Of a stretch of 64,000 nt of DNA, positions 41,343-49,624 are shown one piece after another. A program made the position numbers and the translations under genes. The stretch is from contig NZ_FONQ01000002.1 in NCBI RefSeq assembly GCF_900112975.1, forward strand, positions 248,001 to 312,000, in the 5' to 3' direction. This DNA comes from Flavobacterium xueshanense. Lineage in GTDB: Bacteria > Bacteroidota > Bacteroidia > Flavobacteriales > Flavobacteriaceae. The notes under the pieces are model-generated. The model was given only the letters and a program-made list of their open reading frames with translations, was not told the DNA's origin and ran no database searches. The first letter of the stretch is position 1; every line of letters starts with the position of its first letter.

Positions 41343-43535
41343 TTATTTTAGAGGTTCTCCAATTCTTCTTAAAAAATTAAAATCCAGTTGTTTTTTAACT
41401 AAATCGGCATTTTTTACTTTAACGTAAATTTCATCTCCTAATTGTAATAATTTACCAGAAGTTGCGCCGGTTAGTGCATATTGTTTTTCGTCAAAGGTGT
41501 AATAATCGTCTTTTATATCCCGAATTCTACACATTCCTTCACATTTATTTTCTATAATTTCAACATAAATTCCCCATTCTGTCACACCTGAAATTACTCC
41601 TAAAAATTCCTGATCCTGATGATCTTGCATATATTTTACCTGCATGTATTTAATAGAATCACGTTCGGCATTGGTTGCCAAACCTTCCATTGTGGACGAA
41701 TGAACACATTTTGTTTCATACGTTTCTTCATCTACAGATTTTCCGCCGTCTAGATAATGTTGCAACAATCTATGCACCATTACATCCGGATAACGACGAA
41801 TTGGTGAAGTAAAATGCGAATAATAATCAAAAGCTAAACCGTAATGTCCTATGTTATCCGTCGAATATTTGGCTTTACTCATACTTCTAATCGCAAGCGT
41901 ATCAATTAAATTTTGTTCTTTTTTACCATTCACTTCTTCCATCAACGCATTCAATGATTTTGAAATATCGCCTTTGTTACGGAAATCAATTTTGTAACCA
42001 AACTTAGCAATCACCGTTTGCATGGCAATTAATTTATCTTCATTTGGTTCATCGTGAATTCTGTAAATAAAAGTTTTCTTTTGTTTTCCAATGTATTCCG
42101 CTACTTTTCTATTGGCCAAAAGCATGAATTCTTCAATCAGATGATTGGCATCTTTTGAAACTTTAAAATAAACCCCTTGAGGTTCTCCGGCTTCATCTAA
42201 ATTGAATTTGACTTCAACTTTATCAAAAGATATCGCTCCTTCAGCCATTCTTCTTTTTCTAAAAATTTTAGCTAATTCATCCATTTTTAGCGTCGCAGCA
42301 ACAATTTCTGAAGAAACTTGATACGAACTTCCCGTAATCGAAATTTCTTCAGGAATTACATCGTCTTTGGTTTCTATGATGTATTGCGCTTCTTCGTAAG
42401 CAAAACGTTGATCGGAGTAAATTACCGTTCGACCAAACCATTGATTCACTACTTGCGTTGTTTCTGTTATTTCGAAAATAGCAGAGAAAGTATATTTTTC
42501 TTCATTTGGGCGTAAAGAACACGCAAAATTTGATAATACTTCCGGTAACATTGGTACCACTCTATCTACTAAATAAACCGAAGTCGCTCTTTGATACGCT
42601 TCATCGTCCAGGATTGTTCCTTCTTTAAGATAATATGAAACATCGGCAATGTGTATACCAATTTCATAATTACCGTTTTCTAATTTTTTGAAGGAAAGTG
42701 CATCATCAAAATCCTTCGCATCTTTTGGATCAATCGTAAAAGTCAACGTATCTCTCATGTCACGACGTTTGGCAATTTCATCATCTTCAATCGAAGTATC
42801 AATTTTTTGTGCAAACGTTTCTACTTCAATAGGAAACTCAGATGGTAATCCGTATTCAGCAAGAATAGCGTGGATTTCCGTATCGTGTTCTCCTGGTTTA
42901 CCTAAAACTTTTATTACAGAACCAAAAGGACTATCGGCTCTGGCTGGCCAATCTTCGATGTGAACCAAAACTACATCGCCTTGCTCCGCCTCGCCTATTT
43001 TATCCTTTGGAATAAAAATATCGGTATACATTTTTGGATTTGCAGTAGAAACAAAAGCAAAATTAGCTTGAATGTCAATAACACCAACAAAGTCGGTTTT
43101 GTTTCTTTCAATTACTTCAATTACTTCACCTTCCGGTCTTTTCCCTTTTCTGCGATTGTAAACATACACTTTGACGATATCTTTGTCTAAAGCGTGGTTC
43201 AAGTTATTGGTGGGGATAAAGACATCTTCTTCCATTTCAGGACAAACAAAATAAGCTGTTTTTCGTCCGGTCATGTCAATCTTACCTTCGTAATACTCTT
43301 TACTCTCAGCTTTCACTAAGTATTTGCCCGGTTCTGATTCTATAATTTTATTTTGCGAAGCCAAAATCTTCAAATCTTTGATAATTTGATTTCTGCTTTC
43401 GGTATCATCGAGCTCCAGCTTTGCACCTATTTGTTTATAATTGAACGCTTTATTAGCACTTTGCGATAATATTTTTATAATTTTTTCAGAGAAATCTTTC
43501 TCTTTTTTTATCGGCTTTCTTAATCTTTTACTCAT
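41343..43535 (-). CDS. rnr: Ribonuclease R
   Basis: Processive 3'-5' exoribonuclease of 730 aa acting on structured RNA. It has an N-terminal winged-helix region (about residues 15-75), cold-shock-like domains (about 80-235), the RNB catalytic domain (about 255-580) with the metal-binding TFTIDPKDAKDFDDALSF, and a C-terminal S1 domain (EFLGVISGVTEWGIYVEI). The basic tail of E. coli RNase R is missing, as is common in this phylum. It is the last gene before the putative origin region and is transcribed away from it. Confidence 0.95.
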   Translation of the reverse strand: MSKRLRKPIKKEKDFSEKIIKILSQSANKAFNYKQIGAKLELDDTESRNQIIKDLKILASQNKIIESEPGKYLVKAESKEYYEGKIDMTGRKTAYFVCPEMEEDVFIPTNNLNHALDKDIVKVYVYNRRKGKRPEGEVIEVIERNKTDFVGVIDIQANFAFVSTANPKMYTDIFIPKDKIGEAEQGDVVLVHIEDWPARADSPFGSVIKVLGKPGEHDTEIHAILAEYGLPSEFPIEVETFAQKIDTSIEDDEIAKRRDMRDTLTFTIDPKDAKDFDDALSFKKLENGNYEIGIHIADVSYYLKEGTILDDEAYQRATSVYLVDRVVPMLPEVLSNFACSLRPNEEKYTFSAIFEITETTQVVNQWFGRTVIYSDQRFAYEEAQYIIETKDDVIPEEISITGSSYQVSSEIVAATLKMDELAKIFRKRRMAEGAISFDKVEVKFNLDEAGEPQGVYFKVSKDANHLIEEFMLLANRKVAEYIGKQKKTFIYRIHDEPNEDKLIAMQTVIAKFGYKIDFRNKGDISKSLNALMEEVNGKKEQNLIDTLAIRSMSKAKYSTDNIGHYGLAFDYYSHFTSPIRRYPDVMVHRLLQHYLDGGKSVDEETYETKCVHSSTMEGLATNAERDSIKYMQVKYMQDHQDQEFLGVISGVTEWGIYVEIIENKCEGMCRIRDIKDDYYTFDEKQYALTGATSGKLLQLGDEIYVKVKNADLVKKQLDFNFLRRIGEPLK

Positions 43536-43654
43536 AAATCTGTTCTTAAAAGTCTAAAATTACAAAATACTAAATTGTTATCGGTAAAGAGTTCACAGTT
43601 TTAAAGAAAATATAACTTTACAGAATAGTTGTACCTTTATAAAAAGTATCAAAA

Positions 43655-43888
43655 ATGGAAGAATTTCAAACCATTGCAATTTTTAATTATTCGCATGAAA
43701 TTGTAGTTATAAAGCATTTGCTGGAGCAGGAAGATATTCACTATTTTTTTGAAAATGAAACATTGGTTTCCATTGATCCGTTTGGAAGTTTCGCATACGG
43801 TGGAATCAAACTCAAAATTCATTTCAATGATTTTGAAAAAGTTCAGGAATTATTAGACAATCTGAACAACAATTTGAAAATCGTTTAG
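43655..43888 (+). CDS. DUF2007-type small protein
   Basis: 77-aa protein, MEEFQTIAIFNYSHEIVVIK start, with the DUF2007 pattern of a beta-alpha-beta fold (EIVVIKHLLEQEDIHYFFENE then GGIKLKIHFNDFEKVQELLDN). Family function unknown; sometimes called putative signal-transducing protein. It borders the putative oriC on the left and is transcribed toward it. Confidence 0.85.
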   Translation: MEEFQTIAIFNYSHEIVVIKHLLEQEDIHYFFENETLVSIDPFGSFAYGGIKLKIHFNDFEKVQELLDNLNNNLKIV

Positions 43889-44618
43889 ATTTGAAATCAA
43901 TTTTTAAGTTTTAATTTTTTGAAAGTTGTCAACATATATTAATATAATAAAAAAGAAAAATTAAATTTAAATTATTTTTTGGTTGTTATTATAGCGTGTT
44001 AATAGTAGCAATAAATTTATTTTAAAAAGCTTTGAAACCAAGTTTAAAGATTTTATTGAGAGTTATCAACATACTTATTTTGCGATAAAGTATTAGTTTT
44101 AAAGTATTTTTATATTTTAATTAACAATCGTTGATAACATAAAAACTATTGCTTTTGTAAATAACTCGTGCTGCGGTTTTTTGTTGATAACCTACTTTTT
44201 AATATTGATAACTATTCTAAAAATTCTCCGAACTAAATTAGGATTTAAAAACTAGGTTTTGGATTACATATTTTTTCGATACAATTAAAAAATAGTTCTT
44301 ATTTTCTATCCAAAGTTATGAACAGTTTGTGTTAATTTAAAGTTAACTGAATATCAAGCAATTGCGTTTTGCTATTAACAATACAAATTTTTAACATTTT
44401 AAATATATAACTTTCATTGATTTACAGCTATTTATACATTTAAAAGAATTGTTGATAACCTTTAATTTAATAGAAATCTGATAGTTACAGAACCTTTTGT
44501 TGAATTCATTTTTAAAGGTACGCTTCAATTAAAATAGTCGAATGAAGAAGTTATATTTAAATTCATCAGAATAGATTACTTTAATTAAATTTGCAGAACA
44601 CAACTTAATACATAAAAC
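43889..44618. other. Candidate replication origin (oriC)
   Basis: 730 bases with no gene, very AT-rich. Three exact TTATCAACA boxes are present: 44063-44071 (+), 44182-44190 (-) and 44450-44458 (-). Near matches are TTATCAACG at 44129-44137 (-), TTATCAATA at 44203-44211 (-), TTGTCAACA at 43926-43934 (+) and TTATGAACA at 44316-44324 (+). These resemble DnaA boxes (TTATNCACA family). Genes on both sides are mostly transcribed away from it, and parS sites lie 17-19 kb to the left. dnaA itself is not in the window. Confidence 0.6.
44586..44593 (+). promoter_or_regulatory. Putative -7 element of rpiB
   Basis: TAAATTTG matches TAnnTTTG, 26 bases before the rpiB ATG. Confidence 0.45.
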
Positions 44619-45047
44619 ATGAAAATCTCGATAGGAAATGATCACGCAGGCCCGGATTACAAAAAAGCAATTGTCGAAATGCTGAAAGCAAAAGGACACG
44701 AAGTAACTAATTACGGAACAGATTCCGCAGAAAGTGTAGATTATCCTGATTTTGGTCGCCCGGTTGCAACGGATATTAGTGAGGGAAAAGCTGATTTTGG
44801 AATTGTTATTTGCGGAAGTGGAAACGGAATTTCTATGACAGTGAATAAACAGTCTAAAGTTCGCGCTGCTTTATGTTGGATAAAAGAAATTGCAGTTTTG
44901 GCGCGTCAACATAATGATGCGAATATTATTAGTATTCCCGCACGTTTTACTTCAATTCCACAGGCAGTAGAAATGGTAGAAGCGTTCTTAAATACAGAAT
45001 TTGAAGGTGGAAGACATCAAACAAGAGTGGATAAAATTTCTTATTAG
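44619..45047 (+). CDS. rpiB: Ribose-5-phosphate isomerase B
   Basis: Sugar-phosphate isomerase of 142 aa, RpiB/LacAB family, interconverting ribose-5-phosphate and ribulose-5-phosphate. Signatures are IGNDHAGPDYK (about residues 4-14), VDYPDFG, and VICGSGNGISMTVNK (about 67-81) with the active-site cysteine. The length is normal. It is the first gene to the right of the putative origin and has its own promoter element and terminator. Confidence 0.95.
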   Translation: MKISIGNDHAGPDYKKAIVEMLKAKGHEVTNYGTDSAESVDYPDFGRPVATDISEGKADFGIVICGSGNGISMTVNKQSKVRAALCWIKEIAVLARQHNDANIISIPARFTSIPQAVEMVEAFLNTEFEGGRHQTRVDKISY

Positions 45048-45059
45048 ACTCTTTTTATT

Positions 45060-45112
45060 GACTGAATTTACATTAATTCAGTCAGTGGACTGACTGAATT
45101 ACTATTTTTTGA
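45060..45112 (+). terminator. rpiB terminator with threefold GACTGAATT repeat
   Basis: AATTCAGTCAGT (45075-45086) and ACTGACTGAATT (45089-45100) are perfect 12-bp arms, followed by a T-run. An overlapping upstream GACTGAATT (45060-45068) can also pair with the left arm, giving two alternative hairpins. Confidence 0.75.
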
Positions 45113-45145
45113 TTGTAGTTGATTTAGGTTTTTAAATCAAATAGA

Positions 45146-46215
45146 ATGGAAGATTATTTAAAAAGAGCATTATTTCAAGATTTTGGTAAAAAAGTACTTC
45201 CTAACAAAGTATTGATTTTATTAAGCGCTCGTCGTGGTGGAAAAACTAAACTAATAAAAAATTACCTTCAAACTATTCCTGATGAAAGTTATTTGCAACT
45301 GAACGGAGAAGATATCATTGCCGCTAATTTACTCAAAGAACGTTCCGTAGCAAATTACAAGGATTATACTCAATATTGATTTGCTGGTTATAGACGAAGC
45401 CCAAACGATTCCTGATATTGGATTTAAACAACAATCTTGGCGAACCATTGTTAGGAAGAAAAAATACGATGTATCTTTTTCCAATAGCACAAATGGAATA
45501 TTCGCAATACGAAAATTACAAACAAACTACAGAAAAAATAGAGGAAAGATTACTCTGTGGAAGTTACCCTGAACTGATTCAATATCCAGACTGGCAAGAC
45601 AAAAAAGAGTATTTATATGAAATCATTAATTCGTATTTACTGAAAGATATTTTAGTATTTGAAAGAATAAAACATACCGATAAAATATATGATTTGCTGC
45701 GTTTATAAGCCTATCAATTAGGAAAAGAAGTGTCGCTACATGAATTAGCAAATCAATTGCAAATGTCAAAAAATACAGTGTCTATTTATTTAGATTTGCT
45801 TTCTAAGGTGTTTATTATCTTTAAAGTAGAAGGATTTAGAAGAAATCTCCGAAAAGAAATTGTAAAATCCAGCCGTTGCTATTTTTATGATATTGGGATT
45901 AGAAACGGCATCATTAATAATTTTAATCGTTTGGATTCCAGAACAGATGTAGGCGATTTATTGGAAAATTACTTAGCTGTAGAACGCGTTAAAAAGCAAA
46001 AATACCTAAAAATAAAAACCAATAATTATTTCTGGCGCACTTATGATCAGCAAGAACTAGATTGGCTTGAAGAAAAAGGAGAAGAACTGGCGGGATTTAA
46101 GTTTAAGTGCAGTGAAACCAAAAAAGTTAAAATTCCTGCCGCTTTCGCCAAAGCTTATCCAGATGCTACTTTTGAAGTAATTAACAAGCGTAATTATTTA
46201 GATTTTATAACGTAG
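45146..46215 (+). pseudogene. Broken AAA ATPase, DUF4143 family
   Basis: The N-terminal frame (45146-45379) has the Walker A segment LLSARRGGKTKLIKNYLQ and stops at a TGA. One base out of phase, ISIL-like text resumes as DLLVIDEAQTIPDIG (Walker B). At about 45418 the frame shifts again to DLNNNLGEPLLGRK, and the 30-odd residues normally between Walker B and this block are missing. A TAA at 45706 then interrupts YDLLRL before AYQLGKEVSLHEL, and the same frame runs on to 46215 with the DUF4143 end. Intact homologues are single genes of about 380 residues, so this copy is dead. Its 3' end overlaps the DUF1294 gene. Confidence 0.85.
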
Positions 46216-46463
46216 AAATACACAATAAAAACTTGGAGCAAACCAATTAAAAAAAACTTCCATAAAAAAGACATTTTTGAGGTTTTATGTCGGAAAACAA
46301 GCATCGCTAATCCAGAACCAATTGTTCCGCCAAAAACACTTGTAAACAATAAATTGCGTTCAGAAATGCGCCATTTTTGCTGTATGGCCAGCCGTTTGTC
46401 AACTCCTACTATTGAAAAAGCAACCAAGTTCATAAGCGGAAAGTACCAGAATAAAAAAGACAT
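46194..46463 (-). CDS. DUF1294-family membrane protein
   Basis: 89 aa from ATG 46463 (MSFLFWYFPLMNLVAFS); a TTG at 46484 would add 7 residues. It has an N-terminal helix, the basic loop GVDKRLAIQQKWRISERN typical of DUF1294, and two further hydrophobic helices. Function unknown. Its final 22 bases overlap the end of the convergent ATPase pseudogene, which suggests little pressure on that pseudogene's tail. Confidence 0.82.
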   Translation of the reverse strand: MSFLFWYFPLMNLVAFSIVGVDKRLAIQQKWRISERNLLFTSVFGGTIGSGLAMLVFRHKTSKMSFLWKFFLIGLLQVFIVYFYVIKSK

Positions 46464-46527
46464 AAATAAGGATTTTTGACTCAAAGATACTATTTTAGCA
46501 ACATGATTTTATAATCTTAAATTTAAA

Positions 46528-48651
46528 ATGACCAACATACAATTCATATCAAAAGTCGTTGCCACTGCAGCGATAAACATTCAAAAAACAGTACAATTAT
46601 TACAGGAAGATTGTACGATTCCGTTTATTTCCAGATATCGAAAAGATACAACAGGAAATCTGGATGAAGTACAAATAGAACAAATTGCAAAGCTTCAAAA
46701 AGAATACGAAGTGATTGTAAAACGCAAAGAAGCGATTTTAAAATCGATTCAGGAACAAAATGCGCTAAGTCCAGAATTAGAGAAAAAAATCCAACAGAGC
46801 TTCGGTTTACAGGAATTGGAAGATTTTTATCTGCCATTCAAAAAAAAGAAAAAAACAAAAGCCGATCTTGCGCGAGAAAACGGATTGGAACCGCTGGCCA
46901 AAATCATCATGGCGCAAAATAATAACGATGTCGATTTTATATCCACACAGTATTTGAATGAAAAGGTCATCAACGAAATAGCGGCATTACAAGGAGCAAG
47001 AGACATTATTGCCGAATGGATTAATGAAAATATTTATGTTCGAAAACAACTCCGACGATTGTATGAACGCAAAGCCATTATCACCACCAAAGTTGTAAAA
47101 ACAAAAAAAGACGACGAAGCAGCACAGAAATTCAATCAGTATTTCGACTGGTCAGAACCGCTTAGTAAAGCACCTTCGCATCGATTATTAGCCATGCTTC
47201 GTGCCGAAAATGAAGGATTTATCAAGTTTAAAGTTGAAGTAGATATTGATGAAGCGTATGATATTACTGACACGTTAATTTTAAAAGGTCAAAATAAAAC
47301 TACGCCACACATTCAACTAGCTATTGAAGACAGTTACAAACGATTGCTGAATCCAGCAATTTCAAATGAAGCTTTACAAGAAGCTAAAGCTAAGGCTGAC
47401 GCCAATTCCATTCAGGTTTTTGCGAACAATCTGGGGCAATTATTACTAGCACCGCCTTTGGGAGAAAAACGAATTCTGGCGATTGATCCTGGTTTTAGAA
47501 GCGGATGTAAAATTGTTTGTTTGGACGAAAAAGGAGATTTGTTATACAATGAAACCATTTATCCGCACGCACCTCAAAAAGAGGAAGCGATGGCGATGAA
47601 AAAAATCCGTTCGATGGTGAATTCCTATAAAATTGATGCCATTTCTATAGGAAACGGAACCGCTTCACGTGAAACCGAATTCTTGATCAAGAAAATAGCT
47701 TTTGATAAACCGGTCCAAGTTTTTATCGTTTCAGAAGCGGGTGCATCGGTATATTCTGCCTCCAAAATTGCCAGAGATGAATTTCCGAATTATGATGTCA
47801 CGGTTCGTGGCTCGATTTCTATCGGGCGACGATTAAGTGATCCATTGGCTGAATTGGTGAAAATTGACCCGAAAGCCATTGGCGTAGGCCAATACCAACA
47901 TGATGTTGACCAAAACAAGTTGAAAGAAGAATTAGATAATACGGTGATTCGTTGCGTGAATTCAGTTGGGATAAACATCAACACGGCGAGCAAGCATTTA
48001 TTGAGTTACGTGAGTGGAATAGGAGAGAAGCTGGCCGAAAACATTGTTCAATATCGTTCTGAAAATGGTCCTTTTACAGATCGAAAACAACTTAAAAAAG
48101 TGCCGCGTTTGGGTGAAAAAGCGTACCAACAAGGCGTTGCTTTTATCCGAATTTCGAACGCAAAAAATCCGTTGGATAATTCGGCTGTTCATCCGGAAGC
48201 ATATGGAATTGTGGAGAAAATGGCAAAAGATTTGAAATTGACGGTACATGATTTGATTGCCAATAAGGAAAAAACAGGCTTAATAAAACCAGAAAATTAC
48301 ATTACTCCAGAAATAGGTTTATTGGGATTGAAAGACGTTATCAAAGAACTCGAAAAACCGGGATTAGATCCAAGAAAATCAGCCAAAGTTTTTGAATTTG
48401 ACCCGAATGTAAAAACGATAAAAGATATAAAAACAGGAATGGTTTTACCGGGAATTGTGAATAACATTACTAATTTTGGTTGTTTTGTAGATATTGGAGT
48501 CAAAGAAAGCGGATTGGTTCACATTTCCCAACTCAAAGCGGGTTTTGTCAGCGATGTGAATGAAGTGGTTAAATTACACCAGCATGTTCAGGTCAAAGTC
48601 ACCGAAGTAGATGAAGACAGAAAGAGAATTCAATTGAGTATGGTTATTTAA
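46528..48651 (+). CDS. tex: RNA-binding transcription accessory protein Tex
   Basis: Soluble nucleic-acid-binding protein of 707 aa, related to Spt6. It has a helical N-terminal region, a YqgF-like nuclease-fold domain (LAIDPGFRSGCKIVCLDE, about residues 320-337), helix-hairpin-helix motifs (INTASKHLLSYVSGIGEKLAENI, about 485-505) and a C-terminal S1 domain (GIVNNITNFGCFVDIGV, about 640-656). It affects transcription and stress tolerance in other bacteria by an unclear mechanism. It stands as its own unit ahead of a shared terminator. Confidence 0.96.
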   Translation: MTNIQFISKVVATAAINIQKTVQLLQEDCTIPFISRYRKDTTGNLDEVQIEQIAKLQKEYEVIVKRKEAILKSIQEQNALSPELEKKIQQSFGLQELEDFYLPFKKKKKTKADLARENGLEPLAKIIMAQNNNDVDFISTQYLNEKVINEIAALQGARDIIAEWINENIYVRKQLRRLYERKAIITTKVVKTKKDDEAAQKFNQYFDWSEPLSKAPSHRLLAMLRAENEGFIKFKVEVDIDEAYDITDTLILKGQNKTTPHIQLAIEDSYKRLLNPAISNEALQEAKAKADANSIQVFANNLGQLLLAPPLGEKRILAIDPGFRSGCKIVCLDEKGDLLYNETIYPHAPQKEEAMAMKKIRSMVNSYKIDAISIGNGTASRETEFLIKKIAFDKPVQVFIVSEAGASVYSASKIARDEFPNYDVTVRGSISIGRRLSDPLAELVKIDPKAIGVGQYQHDVDQNKLKEELDNTVIRCVNSVGININTASKHLLSYVSGIGEKLAENIVQYRSENGPFTDRKQLKKVPRLGEKAYQQGVAFIRISNAKNPLDNSAVHPEAYGIVEKMAKDLKLTVHDLIANKEKTGLIKPENYITPEIGLLGLKDVIKELEKPGLDPRKSAKVFEFDPNVKTIKDIKTGMVLPGIVNNITNFGCFVDIGVKESGLVHISQLKAGFVSDVNEVVKLHQHVQVKVTEVDEDRKRIQLSMVI

Positions 48652-48659
48652 ACCATAAA

Positions 48660-48692
48660 AAAAAGCTTTTCAAATTATGAAAAGCCTTTTTT
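48660..48692. terminator. Bidirectional terminator between tex and tatA
   Basis: AAAGCTTTTCA and TGAAAAGCCTTT form an 11-bp stem with one mismatch and a 5-base loop, with A-run before and T-run after, serving both convergent genes. Confidence 0.8.
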
Positions 48693-48865
48693 TATTTTGT
48701 TTCTTCTTCTTTTTTATCAGCTGGCTGACCATCTTTGGCTGCGTTTTTGAACTCTTTGATTCCACTTCCCAAGCCTTTCATAAGTTCTGGGATTTTTTTA
48801 CCACCAAAAAGTAATAAAACAATCGCTAATATAACAAGGATTTCTGTAACACCTATACTACTCAT
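48692..48865 (-). CDS. tatA: Sec-independent translocase subunit TatA
   Basis: 57-aa single-span membrane protein of the twin-arginine export pore, counted from ATG 48865 ([20 protein letters not shown]); an in-frame upstream start would add a poorly conserved leader. It has one helix, the [20 protein letters not shown] amphipathic segment and an acidic, Lys-rich tail. tatC is not in the window. Confidence 0.93.
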   Translation of the reverse strand: MSSIGVTEILVILAIVLLLFGGKKIPELMKGLGSGIKEFKNAAKDGQPADKKEEETK

Positions 48866-48910
48866 AATACGATAATTTATGCCGAAGCGAATTTGTAATA
48901 AATCTAAAAG

Positions 48911-48918
48911 CAAAGGTA
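48911..48918 (-). promoter_or_regulatory. Putative -7 element of tatA
   Basis: On the minus strand this reads TACCTTTG, about 46 bases before the tatA ATG. Confidence 0.4.
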
Positions 48919-49051
48919 GATAGAAATAGTTTACGGAAATTCAATTTACCTCATTTATTTGGTTTCAAAAGCGTTAAAAATTTACTAAAAATTAATTAAG
49001 GTTTGCTATGCGGTATAAATACAAGTAAACACAAGCAAGGACAAAAATTGT

Positions 49052-49059
49052 TATATTTG
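49052..49059 (+). promoter_or_regulatory. Putative -7 element of the truncated M23-type gene
   Basis: TATATTTG matches TAnnTTTG, 18 bases before the ATG. Confidence 0.45.
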
Positions 49060-49076
49060 TTTATTAATCAAATTAT

Positions 49077-49589
49077 ATGTCCAAGAAAAGACAAAAGCGA
49101 CGCAAAATCAAGGAAAATTTATTTAATAAAAGACGTTTAATCATACTAAACGAAGATACTTTTGAAGAGACATTTTCATTGAAACTTACCTTAATGAACG
49201 TTTTTGTGGTAGCGACTTTGGGCGCAATAATTATCACATTTGTCACTACTTTAATTATTGCTTTTACTCCTTTACGGGAATTAATACCAGGATATTCCTC
49301 GTCAAAATTAAAGCGAGACGCAACGGAATTAGCCTTGAAATCAGATTCGTTGTCCAAGGCTTTAAAAAGAAATGAAGCCTACATCAAATCCATCCAGAAA
49401 GTATTGACGGGAGAGTTAGAATACGCTAAATTTAATAAAGATTCCATACTGGAAGCAGCAGATGAAATTACTATACCTGTTGATTTATCGCCATCAAAAC
49501 AAGAACTGGAACTGCGGGAACAAGTAGCGAAAGAAGATAAAAATTCTCTTTCAAGCTCCTTGAAAACCAGGAGTGGAAATCCGAAATAA
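49077..49589 (+). CDS. N-terminal part of an M23-type membrane peptidase, lacking the peptidase domain
   Basis: 170-aa protein with a basic N-terminus, LIILNEDTFEETFSLKLT, one membrane helix (about residues 40-63) and a coiled coil (about 75-160). In related Flavobacteria, as I recall, proteins with this N-terminus are about 290-325 aa and carry a C-terminal LytM/M23 peptidase domain. Here the chain ends after REQVAKEDKNSL with an unrelated tail, and no HxxxD or HxH zinc motif is present. The GH3 gene follows 35 bases later, so a deletion of the catalytic part is likely. It could still act as a scaffold. Confidence 0.7.
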   Translation: MSKKRQKRRKIKENLFNKRRLIILNEDTFEETFSLKLTLMNVFVVATLGAIIITFVTTLIIAFTPLRELIPGYSSSKLKRDATELALKSDSLSKALKRNEAYIKSIQKVLTGELEYAKFNKDSILEAADEITIPVDLSPSKQELELREQVAKEDKNSLSSSLKTRSGNPK

Positions 49590-49624
49590 AAAGTATCTTT
49601 CAATTTTAAAAGAACAAAACAAAA

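Noticed and set aside
45730..46215. Independent 161-aa DNA-binding protein
   Set aside because: It is in the same frame as the preceding ATPase fragment, separated only by one TAA, and is the C-terminal part of that gene.
47661..47676. parS-like CGCTTCACGTGAAACC inside tex
   Set aside because: One mismatch within the 14-bp core plus mismatches at both outer bases; it encodes conserved Tex residues, so coincidence is more likely, though weak ParB binding is possible.
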